From the NCBI GenBank assembly GCA_043745195.1, contig JAYTTF010000247.1:1-64000 (forward strand): 64,000 nt of DNA, given 5' to 3'. This DNA comes from JANXSF01 sp043745195. Its GTDB lineage: Bacteria > Acidobacteriota > Terriglobia > Bryobacterales > Bryobacteraceae. The notes beneath the pieces are model-generated. The model saw nothing but the letters and a program-made list of their open reading frames with translations. It was not told where the DNA came from and made no database searches. Numbering within the stretch: position 1 is the first letter of the stretch; each line of letters begins with the position of its first letter. Below are positions 8,134 to 15,833 of the stretch, one piece after another. Made by a program: the position numbers and the translations under genes.

Positions 8134-8397
8134 TTACTTGGAACGATTCCGTTGCGCGCTGCGTTGTCGAATTTTGGAGCATGCTTCCGGGGCATCGACG
8201 AATAGACATTGATCGGCTTGGCCTGTACCCACGGCAATTTCTTTGCACAGTTCGGCTAGGCGAAGCTGTTTGACTTCCTCGCGCTCTTTTAACAGCCGAA
8301 GCCCTTCGCGCAGGACTTCGCTTTGGGTTTGGTAGTAGCCAGTCTTAAGGAGGGCGGCAACGAATTCATCGAAAACCGAGCCTAGATGGACGTTCAT
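8134..8397 (-). CDS. ParD-like ribbon-helix-helix antitoxin without partner
   Basis: An 87-residue protein with an N-terminal ribbon-helix-helix of the ParD/CopG type (MNVHLGSVFDEFVAALLKTG and YQTQSEVLREGLRLLKEREE). It would bind its own promoter and normally neutralise a ParE toxin through the C-terminal tail. The start at 8397 is preferred over the upstream ATG at 8496 because the family begins directly at the beta strand; the upstream 33 residues look like translated promoter. No ParE-like frame exists on either side, so it is orphan or acts on a toxin elsewhere. Confidence 0.7.
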   Translation of the reverse strand: MNVHLGSVFDEFVAALLKTGYYQTQSEVLREGLRLLKEREEVKQLRLAELCKEIAVGTGQADQCLFVDAPEACSKIRQRSAQRNRSK

Positions 8398-8521
8398 ATA
8401 GATACCATAGCTGTAGTAACAATAACTTTCAACAGTTGATAGAAGCGAGTGTCGCATTTGATGCTCAGGAAACCGAATCAATTCGTAAACCTTCATTGGA
8501 ATCAGAATTTTATCCTAACCC

Positions 8522-8577
8522 ATAAATTGGATAGCATGACCCCAATTTATCGAGCTCAAATGCTATCATAACCGCGT
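8522..8577. promoter_or_regulatory. Two interlocking inverted repeats
   Basis: ATAAATTGG at 8522-8530 pairs with CCAATTTAT at 8542-8550. GATAGCAT at 8530-8537 pairs with ATGCTATC at 8560-8567. The two dyads overlap and cannot both form as one hairpin. They lie in the 194-base region between the ParD-like gene (minus) and the protease remnant (plus), which makes them candidate operators or a remnant of a mobile element end. Confidence 0.4.
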
Positions 8578-8594
8578 AGCGTTGCTGCTAATTG

Positions 8595-9378
8595 ATGATT
8601 CAATCTGCTCTATCTTTCTTCAAACCAACGGAATTGGAAAGCCCAATTACTGAGCATGCGCTCGTCTTAGTCGGAGGAGACGATCTTGCAAGCTACGCGC
8701 TTGGAAGCGCGGTGTTCATTGCACCGGGGCTAGCGATTACAGCCAAGCATGTCATAAAAGAGTTCTGGACGCAGATGGGACCGGAAACAAGATTTGAGGG
8801 AGAGTTACCTCTCGTGGGTCGGTTTAGTATCATGGCGGTTCAATATCCGGGGACAAGTTCCGACCCGGCACTATGGCTCGTTAAATTCGTTTGGTCAGCC
8901 AGATTTACGGATATCGCCTTTCTTAGCGTTGATCCGGCCAATGAACTTGCACAGTCCTACGTTTGGGATTCACGACTGAAGATAAGCTTGATGCCACCAA
9001 CGGTCGGCGAACGCGTAGTTGGGTTCGGATATGCGTCCTCACAGGTTGATTTATACGATGGAGCCCGGATGCAAATGACTCTTAATCCAAGTATTACAGG
9101 CGGGGGTGTGACCAACGTGTTTCCAGAGTATCGGGAGTTAGGTATGCTGAAATTTCCGTGCTTTGAGATTAGCGCACGTTTGGCCAGCAATGGTCACAGT
9201 CATCACCCACGAGTGGCCAGGAATGGTATGCAAAGGGTCTTACGGTGATTATGAGTTAGCAAACGTAGGGTTAATGGCGGCTTCGGGCTGGGACCAGATA
9301 GCACGGCGCATTATCTTTGAAGATGACCCGTTCGGTTTTGGTCGCCTTCGGCTCGCCAATTCCGATAGTCTTTCTTAA
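8595..9378 (+). pseudogene. Trypsin-like serine protease, frameshifted
   Basis: The first frame (8595-9248) encodes a chymotrypsin-fold start: GSAVFIAPGLAITAKHVI holds the catalytic His and DIAFLSV the catalytic Asp. At about 9180 the coding continues in another frame (VITHEWPGMVCKGSYGDYELANVG and on to 9378). The join falls where a GxSGGPV catalytic serine block would be expected, and that block is absent from both frames. The simplest reading is a small deletion with frameshift that removed the nucleophile, giving a pseudogene. No signal peptide is seen, so the ancestor may have been cytosolic, like proteases found beside defence genes. Confidence 0.6.
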
Positions 9379-9388
9379 AGGACGTTAT

Positions 9389-9446
9389 GTTTGACACGTT
9401 TGACACCGATTATGTTTCCATACCTTATGGCAATCTAGTAAACTAG
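9389..9446. promoter_or_regulatory. Tandem GTTTGACAC repeat and CTAGT dyad
   Basis: Two adjacent copies of GTTTGACAC (9389-9397 and 9398-9406) each contain a perfect TTGACA. A dyad CTAGT/ACTAG lies at 9435-9446. This is the 128-base region before the secreted unknown at 9507. No good -10 box at standard spacing was found, so promoter function is uncertain. Confidence 0.3.
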
Positions 9447-9506
9447 CAAAGTAGAAACACATTAAATGAACTCGTTTATTTCCTTTCCTATAGATGGGGT
9501 TGTGAA

Positions 9507-10046
9507 ATGACGGCTTTAAACAACTTTATACACTTAGGGATACCCAAACAAATGATGATCTTAAGACCAATGCTCAACATCCTGATCATGGCTGTTTTTT
9601 CGATGACCACCATAATGCCTGGTCAAGCTCAGAACCGTCGGAATAAGAATGAAGCTCGTCTCGCAGAATCAGAGAAACCTCGTGAGATTGGTGGCGGCAC
9701 TTCGTTTGTCGCCACTATGCCTGCGGACAAAGCGTTCGACGTAGCCGTCAGGTACTTCCAGATGCATGACATCGCACTGGATGAATCGACGAAAAAGGAA
9801 ATCGGACAACTCACGACGGTTATGCGAATAGTCGATGTTGGCGGGTTCAGAAATAATAATAGAGGGTATCGAACCTACGTTACTTTTATACGAGACAGCG
9901 ACTCAGCAACAACGGTAAAGGTGAAGGTTACGGTGCAACAGCGGACTAAGCATGTACAGGCCGAACCGTGGACGGATCCTAAAATTGCAGATAAGGAAAC
10001 CACTGAAACCGCAGATCAGTTGAAAACAGCGCTGACAGCTCAATAA
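9507..10046 (+). CDS. Secreted protein of unknown function
   Basis: A 179-residue protein, not recognised. Residues 18-40 form a hydrophobic signal sequence with probable cleavage after PGQAQ; the ATG at 9507 is preceded by GGGG at suitable spacing, though ATGs at codons 16 or 17 would give a more typical signal peptide. The mature part has one predicted alpha/beta domain: ADKAFDVAVRYFQMHDI (helix) and a strand-rich region with TYVTFIRDSDSATTVKVKVTVQQ, somewhat like small outer-membrane-associated domains. It has no Cys for lipidation. It lies within the toxin-antitoxin patch. Confidence 0.6.
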   Translation: MTALNNFIHLGIPKQMMILRPMLNILIMAVFSMTTIMPGQAQNRRNKNEARLAESEKPREIGGGTSFVATMPADKAFDVAVRYFQMHDIALDESTKKEIGQLTTVMRIVDVGGFRNNNRGYRTYVTFIRDSDSATTVKVKVTVQQRTKHVQAEPWTDPKIADKETTETADQLKTALTAQ

Positions 10047-10108
10047 AAAACGGGGGCTCCATAAACCCAATGTTTCGACCGAACTCAACATTGGGTTTAG
10101 AGAGAGCC
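10045..10108 (-). terminator. Hairpin terminator, best on the minus strand
   Basis: AAACCCAATGTT (10063-10074) and AACATTGGGTTT (10087-10098) form a perfect 12-bp stem, extended by GGCTC/GAGCC. Read on the minus strand the hairpin is followed by CCCG and six T (10045-10050), so it can stop transcripts coming from the higBA side. It also lies just behind the plus-strand unknown gene but lacks a T run in that direction. Confidence 0.6.
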
Positions 10109-10131
10109 GGTAATCGGTTCTGTCCGATGTC

Positions 10132-10323
10132 TCATGAGAGCAGCAACGTCTTCCCCGCGTTCGCTTTGTCGCGATTGACCCGTGGGTCTTGGCAATTTGT
10201 GCGGAGGAGTTTCTTTTTCAGGCACGTTTGCTGATGGATTTTTAGCTTCTTGAGGAACGCGTCAGGGATGGTCTCCTCGGCAAACGCTTCAAACAGGTTC
10301 TTTTCAACAAAAAGTTCAGCCAT
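10132..10323 (-). CDS. Possible small protein, unknown
   Basis: A 63-codon frame starting with ATG. Residues 1-30 look like an amphipathic helical protein (LFEAFAEETIPDAFLKKLKIHQQ) and the rest is basic. It has no recognised family. It lies 75 bases downstream of the XRE antitoxin, on the same strand, and ends before the minus-strand terminator. It could be a true small gene of the toxin-antitoxin patch or the tail of a decayed gene. Confidence 0.3.
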   Translation of the reverse strand: MAELFVEKNLFEAFAEETIPDAFLKKLKIHQQTCLKKKLLRTNCQDPRVNRDKANAGKTLLLS

Positions 10324-10398
10324 CGGTTGAAACTTTAAGCGACTGCCCTCTCCGATTGCCGAACAAGGCCTCTTGCGTCCGGCGCAGGTCCATTTCGC

Positions 10399-10689
10399 TC
10401 ACACAAGTTCTAAACGAAGTTGACGGCCAACTGCGAGGGCCGCACGTTGTAGGGTATGGAGCGTCACGCCTGTATTCTTGGGATCTAGAAGCCTATCAAG
10501 CGCTCGCCTGCTGGTCTGCATCCGCGCCGCCATCGCTGATTTTGTCAGACTGTCTTTCTGCATTGCGGCGATGATCTGGTCCGCAAGAATTTGCTTCAAG
10601 GCTTGTTCTTCGCAGATTTCAAGAATGCCTTCCTCCGTCAGGAAAACATCGAAAGACGAGCCTATTGTCCCTTTCTTTTTCTGTACCAT
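10399..10689 (-). CDS. XRE-type antitoxin (HigA-like)
   Basis: A 96-residue DNA-binding protein. The helix-turn-helix lies at about 48-72 (SLTKSAMAARMQTSRRALDRLL), followed by a third helix in TLHTLQRAALAVGRQLRLEL. This is the C-terminal HTH arrangement found in antitoxins of HigBA/Gp49 pairs. The N-terminal segment (EICEEQALKQILADQIIAAM) probably contacts the toxin. It begins three bases after the toxin stop. It appears intact, although the toxin frame is interrupted. Confidence 0.75.
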   Translation of the reverse strand: MVQKKKGTIGSSFDVFLTEEGILEICEEQALKQILADQIIAAMQKDSLTKSAMAARMQTSRRALDRLLDPKNTGVTLHTLQRAALAVGRQLRLELV

Positions 10690-10692
10690 TTG

Positions 10693-11040
10693 CTATTCCA
10701 CTTCCTTCAGTCGTTTGAGAGCCAGATCAATGTCCTTTGCGTTAGTCTTCTGCGTTTTTTTGATGAACCCGTGAAGCAGGACCATGCGCCCAAGGATCAC
10801 GCAAAAAATTACCCGGCCAATCTTCCCGTCCGTAAGATCGCTACGAACTTCCCAAAGCCCTTTGCCCAGACTGCGGCAATACGGCATACCGATAGGCCAA
10901 CCAAACTCGACCTTCTGCACGTCCCGACCGACGAGTTGGCGGTCCTCAGGACTGAGGCCTTTGATCCAGTCCCTCACCGGCTGATTGCCGCCGTGCGTCT
11001 GCTAGAAGAACGCCGGTAGCTTCTTGGAACGGTCGACCAT
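10693..11040 (-). pseudogene. HigB/Gp49-like toxin interrupted by an amber codon
   Basis: From the ATG at 11040 the frame reads MVDRSKKLPAFF, then a TAG at 11002-11004, then QTHGGNQPVRDWIKGL and the rest of a normal phage Gp49/HigB protein. Family members have an aromatic residue, usually Tyr, at this position (FFxTxxGxxPVRDWLK), so a single-base nonsense change is the simplest explanation. Translation could restart at the GTG at 10977 and give a 94-residue product lacking the first strand. The remaining part (VEFGWPIGMPYCRSLGKGLWEVRS) is well preserved, which suggests the mutation is recent. Confidence 0.7.
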
Positions 11041-11070
11041 AGATTATGGTGCCAAATGTGGCACACGCCG

Positions 11071-11997
11071 TCAAGCAGTGTTTTGATTGATAAATGCGTG
11101 GAGGAAGCTTTCTTCTGCAAGCTGCTCGAGTTCATTTTCACTGAAGCCTAACTCCCCTGCTTTTTCGTATTCGCCGGAAAGGGTGGTACGGAACATGGCG
11201 GGATCATCCGTGTTCAAAATAATTGCGACGCCAGCGTCGGCAATTCGTCGAACTGGGTGATTCTTGAATGCGGCAACAGCGCCTGTGGCCACGTTGCTTG
11301 AAATGCAAATTTCTAATGGGATCTTGTTTTGGCGAAGTTCGGACAGAAGAGTTGGGTCATCAGCGGCGCGGATTCCGTGGCCAATTCGCTCGGCACCTAC
11401 GCGAAGAGCGTTCCAAACAGATTCTGCATTGCTGGTTTCTCCTGCGTGGGGAGCCAAGTGGAGTCCGGCGCTTTGCGCTTTCTGAAAGGCTGGAAGATAC
11501 TTTGTAGCTGGTCCGCGGCTCTCGTCCCCGCCGCAGCCGAATCCGACTACTCCAGCATTGCGATACGCAATGGCCCACTCAGCAACTTCCATTGCGTGGT
11601 CCAATTCAAAGTGGCGTATAAAGTCGAAGATCCAGAAGCAGGGGATGGGGGATTGTTGAGCTTCTTTATTGATTGCCTCAAAGATGTCGGCTACGTTTTG
11701 CTTCTTCCACAAAATGACGCCAACGGAAAGCGTCAATTCAACATAACCTACATTTTCAAGTTGCAGCCGCTGCAGTAAATGTCGGGTTGCTAAAGCATAT
11801 TGTTGGGGAGTTTCAAGGAGTTGGGATACCCATTTATAGGCATCCAAAAACCCACCAAAATCTGTTGTTCTGTATCGTTCCTGCACTTCGGCGGGTGCGA
11901 TTGTTGGGTGCATTTCGCAAATGGTAGCTGGCTCCAGTGAGCCTTCCAAGTGCAAATGCAACTCTGCTTTTTTCAATTGATGATGGAAGTTGGACAC
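11071..11997 (-). CDS. Adenosine deaminase family protein
   Basis: Zinc amidohydrolase that deaminates adenosine or a related adenine compound. The zinc ligands and catalytic motifs are all present: AELHLHLEGS (11-20), HAGE near 193, GAERIGHGIRAADD near 210, CISSN near 235 and LNTDDPAMF near 265. Length 308. The motif GCGGDES replaces the common GLAGDE. Because CISSN differs from the CPTSN or CPLSN of true adenosine deaminases, another adenine derivative (for instance an aminofutalosine-type intermediate) is possible. The gene is divergent from glgB with 19 bases between the start codons. Confidence 0.85.
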   Translation of the reverse strand: MSNFHHQLKKAELHLHLEGSLEPATICEMHPTIAPAEVQERYRTTDFGGFLDAYKWVSQLLETPQQYALATRHLLQRLQLENVGYVELTLSVGVILWKKQNVADIFEAINKEAQQSPIPCFWIFDFIRHFELDHAMEVAEWAIAYRNAGVVGFGCGGDESRGPATKYLPAFQKAQSAGLHLAPHAGETSNAESVWNALRVGAERIGHGIRAADDPTLLSELRQNKIPLEICISSNVATGAVAAFKNHPVRRIADAGVAIILNTDDPAMFRTTLSGEYEKAGELGFSENELEQLAEESFLHAFINQNTA

Positions 11998-12016
11998 TTA
12001 CTGTAATAATAGTCCC

Positions 12017-14206
12017 ATGGCCGCTGGTTCGACTATTTCACGAGAACAACTTGATGCAATTCTTGGCGGGTACCATGGGGACCCTTTTGCTGTTCTTGGT
12101 CCGCACAAAGTCCCTGATGTTGATGGTTGGGAAGTAAGGGCATTTTTACCGCAAGCGCTTATGGCACGGGTGGTGATTGATAACAAAGCCTTCGCTATGA
12201 TTGCACTTGATCCTAATGGATTATTTGCCGTTGCATTGCTTGGGAAACCCAAACCATATCTTTTGGAGATTAAGTTGTGGAACGGGGAATGGACGCAGCT
12301 TGAGGACCCATTTCGCTTTTCACCCTTTTCAACTAACTTTGACTTACACCTTCATAGCGAAGGAACTTTGTTTCACGGCTACAATTCTTTCGGAGCACAT
12401 TTGACTGAAGTTGACGGGCACAAAGGGACACGGTTCACATTGTGGGCTCCCAATGCACATACCGTGAGTGTGTCTGGGGATTTCAACGATTGGGATACGC
12501 GTCGGCATCCAATGCGCCTTCGAGAAGGCGGGGTTTGGGAAATTTTCCTGCCTGATGTTGGCGAAGGGGCATGTTACAAGTATTCGGTGAAGTCGAAGTT
12601 CAAAGGGTATAGTCAGCTTAAGTCTGACCCATATGCTTTTGCTTCTGAAGTGGCTCCTCGTACTGGTTCTGTGGTTGCTGACTTGCATTCGTATGAATGG
12701 AATGATGCGGCGTGGATGGCTGATCGCGGCACGAAGAACCTGCTTGGTGAGCCCATCTCCGTGTATGAAGTGCATATTGAGAGCTGGTTGAAAGGGCCAG
12801 GGAATACTTGGACCACTTATCGTGAGCTTGCTGAATCATTGAGCGCGTATGTTAAGAAGCTGGGCTTCACGCATGTGGAGTTTCTTCCAGTGGCGGAGCA
12901 TCCATTTGCAGGATCCTGGGGATATCAAGTAACGGGTTTCTATGCCCCTACTTCGCGATTTGGTGGACCGGCGGATTTTATGTATCTAGTGGATCGACTT
13001 CATCAGGAAGGCATCGGAGTGATCCTGGATTGGGTGCCGGGGCATTTTCCAAAGGATGCACATGGTCTGGCATTCTTTGATGGAACTGCTCTTTATGAAC
13101 ATGAGGATTCCCGCAAGGGGGAACACAGGGATTGGGGCACGCTAATTTTCAATTACGGACGGAATGAAGTACGGTCCTTCCTGATTTCCAATGCTCTATT
13201 TTGGTTGAAGAAATATCATATTGACGGATTGCGAGTGGATGCGGTGGCCTCCATGCTTTATCTGGATTACTCGCGCAAAGAGGGCGAATGGATTCCTAAC
13301 GAATATGGCGGACGGGAAAATTTAGAGGCTATTTCATTCCTTCAGAAATTCAATGAACAGGCACATACAGTGCCTGGGGCGATGACAATTGCAGAAGAAT
13401 CTACTTCCTATGCTGGAGTCAGCAGGCCGGTGTATTCAGGTGGATTGGGCTTCACAATGAAATGGAACATGGGGTGGATGCATGACATGTTCAAATATTT
13501 TCAGCAGGACCCTGTTTACCGCAAATATTATCATCAGAACATTACATTCAGCATGCTCTATTCGTTCAGCGAGAATTTCATGTTACCAATTTCGCACGAC
13601 GAAGTGGTGCATGGAAAAGGTTCCTTGATTGGGAAAATGCCTGGCGACTATTGGCAGAAGTTTGCAAACGTCCGCACCTTTCTGGCCTACATGTGGGGGC
13701 ATCCTGGTAAAAAGCTTTTGTTTATGGGGAGCGAGATTGGGCAGTTTGATGAATGGAACCACGATGGGAGCATTCAGTGGGACTTGTTGGATCACGAACC
13801 GCATAGGGCACTGCAAGCTTGCGTTACTGCTTTGAATCATCTTTACCGCAGCGAGCCTGCGCTTTACGAAGTGGACTTCAGTTATCAAGGTTTTGATTGG
13901 ATTGATTTTCGAGATACCGACGCCTCAATCATTGTTTTTTTGCGGAGGGCGAAAGATCCGAAAGATCATCTTGTTTTTGTTTGTAATTTCACTCCAGTGG
14001 TGAGGCAAGCTTACAAAATTGGCTTGCCCGAGCCGGTGACGTATCTGGAAGTACTGAACACCGATTCGCATATGTTCGGTGGCAGCAATGTGGGGAACGG
14101 CGGTTTTGTGATTGCCCATGAGGGTGCCTCTCATGGGCAGCCGGCCAGTGCTTGGCTGACAGTACCACCACTTAGCGTTTTGATTTTGAAGCCGTCGAGA
14201 TCATGA
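12017..14206 (+). CDS. glgB: 1,4-alpha-glucan branching enzyme
   Basis: GH13 enzyme that introduces alpha-1,6 branches into glycogen. The start at ATG 12017 is chosen over the upstream TTG at 11990 because it leaves a short intergenic space and gives 729 residues, the size of E. coli GlgB. Domains in order: N-terminal carbohydrate-binding modules (about 1-215), the TIM barrel with GLRVDAVASMLYLDY (nucleophile Asp), AEESTSY (acid/base Glu) and ISHDEVVHGK, and the C-terminal all-beta domain. It overlaps the next gene by ATGA. No glgA, glgC or glgP lies nearby. Confidence 0.96.
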   Translation: MAAGSTISREQLDAILGGYHGDPFAVLGPHKVPDVDGWEVRAFLPQALMARVVIDNKAFAMIALDPNGLFAVALLGKPKPYLLEIKLWNGEWTQLEDPFRFSPFSTNFDLHLHSEGTLFHGYNSFGAHLTEVDGHKGTRFTLWAPNAHTVSVSGDFNDWDTRRHPMRLREGGVWEIFLPDVGEGACYKYSVKSKFKGYSQLKSDPYAFASEVAPRTGSVVADLHSYEWNDAAWMADRGTKNLLGEPISVYEVHIESWLKGPGNTWTTYRELAESLSAYVKKLGFTHVEFLPVAEHPFAGSWGYQVTGFYAPTSRFGGPADFMYLVDRLHQEGIGVILDWVPGHFPKDAHGLAFFDGTALYEHEDSRKGEHRDWGTLIFNYGRNEVRSFLISNALFWLKKYHIDGLRVDAVASMLYLDYSRKEGEWIPNEYGGRENLEAISFLQKFNEQAHTVPGAMTIAEESTSYAGVSRPVYSGGLGFTMKWNMGWMHDMFKYFQQDPVYRKYYHQNITFSMLYSFSENFMLPISHDEVVHGKGSLIGKMPGDYWQKFANVRTFLAYMWGHPGKKLLFMGSEIGQFDEWNHDGSIQWDLLDHEPHRALQACVTALNHLYRSEPALYEVDFSYQGFDWIDFRDTDASIIVFLRRAKDPKDHLVFVCNFTPVVRQAYKIGLPEPVTYLEVLNTDSHMFGGSNVGNGGFVIAHEGASHGQPASAWLTVPPLSVLILKPSRS

Positions 14207-14805
14207 AGTACTTTGCGGCTCTACTGGCGATAGGTGCATTGCTGGATGGTGCAATGTTGCTCCGTAGACCGGCGATATCTTCCCAACTGAACTGGGAAGC
14301 GCTAGGCATTGATTTTGGATTGGTGTTGTTGTTTGGCCTGCAGCACAGCCTGATGGCCAGACGCGGTGGCCGAATACTTTTTGTGATTTGCTCAGCTATT
14401 GTCATTTTCTTGTTGGTGGAATATTGGCAGGATTCGGGACCGGTGCTATGGGTCATGCCTTATTACTTGTCCTGGTTGATTGCAATTGTGGGAATCGTGA
14501 TCACTGGCATTGCGGCGGCTACCCTTGGAGCATTGGAACTGATTGGGCTGCGTGATGAAAGCCCATCTTCAGAATTCCGAGAGCCGATATTGCACAGGTA
14601 CGTGAGACATCCTATTTACTTGGGGAATATTCTTTTGTACTTTGCTGCGCCAATCATGACTTGGGATCGGCTTCTATTGGCGGTTGGTCTGACGGTATAC
14701 ATTCTGATTGGCATTCAATTTGAAGAGCGGGGTTTGGTGGCTAAAATCGGTCAACCGTATCGGGATTACCAAAGGCGTGTTCCAATGTTGCTACCCTGGC
14801 GTTAA
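14203..14805 (+). CDS. Membrane methyltransferase, NnrU/MddA/ICMT type
   Basis: A 200-residue integral membrane protein with about five to six hydrophobic segments. The C-terminal signature LHRYVRHPIYLGNILLYF followed by IQFEERGLVAKIGQPYRDY is that of the isoprenylcysteine carboxyl methyltransferase superfamily, including methanethiol S-methyltransferase (MddA) and NnrU-like proteins; the RHPxYxG and EE motifs bind S-adenosylmethionine. The real acceptor cannot be decided from sequence. It is coupled to glgB by an ATGA overlap and to the next gene by TAATG. Confidence 0.75.
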   Translation: MKYFAALLAIGALLDGAMLLRRPAISSQLNWEALGIDFGLVLLFGLQHSLMARRGGRILFVICSAIVIFLLVEYWQDSGPVLWVMPYYLSWLIAIVGIVITGIAAATLGALELIGLRDESPSSEFREPILHRYVRHPIYLGNILLYFAAPIMTWDRLLLAVGLTVYILIGIQFEERGLVAKIGQPYRDYQRRVPMLLPWR

Positions 14806-15833
14806 TGATTGATCGAAGACATTTTCTTTCAGCTGCTTTTGGCGCAGCAGCTTATGCTCAAAAACCTACCGGCTCGGTGATCAAACCTCGCGTGCTTAAG
14901 CAAGGCGACACTGTTGGCCTGATCACTCCTTCCACATTTGTAAGCGATCCGGACGAACTGGAAACCGCTTCGCGCACGCTGGACTATTTTGGGTTGAAAG
15001 CGAAGTGGGGTAAGAACGTTAAGAAGCGGAGTGGCTATCTGGGGGGAAGCATTGAGGAGCGGGTTAGTGACCTTCACACTATGTTCGCAGACCCCGAGGT
15101 GAAGGGAGTATTTTGTATTCGTGGCGGCTATGGCTCTGCTCAATTGCTTCCGGCAATTGACTTCGATCTAATTCGCCGCAATCCTAAAATCTTTGTCGGC
15201 TATAGCGACATCACTGCCTTGCATCTGGCCATTGGTAAGAAGACGGGTTTAGTAACTTTTCATGGTCCGGTGGCGCTATCTGGATTTTCTGATTACACGC
15301 AGAAGTTCTATAAGAAGGCCCTGTTTGAAACGGGGCCAATTGGTTCGCTAACTAATCCGCCGGAAAGCAACAAATTGAGGCCGCGGCATAAATTGCGGAC
15401 GGTGCGCCATGGTAAGGCTCGTGGAACGCTGACCGGTGGCAACCTGACTTTGATTGCAACCACTATGGGCACGCCCTACGAAATTGAAACTACTGGGCGC
15501 ATTTTGTTTATTGAAGATGTTGGGGAAGAGCCTTACAGTATGGATCGAATGCTGACTCAACTTCGCATTTCCGGGAAGTTGGAAATGGCTGCGGGCATAG
15601 TGTTTGGAGAGTGCGCGGGTTGCACATCCCGTAAATTTGATCCGAGCTTCACCAACTCATTCACTCTTGGCGAAGTAGTGGATGAGATCCTTGGGAAACT
15701 GAAAATCCCGGTTCTGGCGGGACTCACCATTGGGCATACTGAGGACCAACTCACGTTACCCGAAGGTGTGATGGCGACTTTGGATGCGGATAAGGGCGAA
15801 CTGATAATCGAAGAGTCGGCAACTGTTGCCTAA
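14805..15833 (+). CDS. LD-carboxypeptidase (peptidase S66)
   Basis: Serine peptidase of the LdcA/MccF family that removes the terminal D-amino acid from the tetrapeptide of recycled murein, or acts on a related peptide. The N-terminus MIDRRHFLSAAFGAAAYAQ looks like a Tat-style export signal with RR at residues 4-5, so the enzyme is probably periplasmic instead of cytosolic as in E. coli. The nucleophile Ser lies in GYSDITALH near 137, with Glu in FIEDVGEEPYSMDRML near 230 and His in GLTIGHTEDQ near 305. It is the last gene of the glgB operon and its stop overlaps the convergent uvrB stop. Confidence 0.88.
   Translation: MIDRRHFLSAAFGAAAYAQKPTGSVIKPRVLKQGDTVGLITPSTFVSDPDELETASRTLDYFGLKAKWGKNVKKRSGYLGGSIEERVSDLHTMFADPEVKGVFCIRGGYGSAQLLPAIDFDLIRRNPKIFVGYSDITALHLAIGKKTGLVTFHGPVALSGFSDYTQKFYKKALFETGPIGSLTNPPESNKLRPRHKLRTVRHGKARGTLTGGNLTLIATTMGTPYEIETTGRILFIEDVGEEPYSMDRMLTQLRISGKLEMAAGIVFGECAGCTSRKFDPSFTNSFTLGEVVDEILGKLKIPVLAGLTIGHTEDQLTLPEGVMATLDADKGELIIEESATVA

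Noticed and set aside
11264..11785. Overlapping plus-strand frames over adenosine deaminase
   Set aside because: All are antisense to catalytic segments of the deaminase gene and have no supporting signals.
12344..12839. Minus-strand frames inside glgB
   Set aside because: Antisense shadows of a well-supported branching enzyme.
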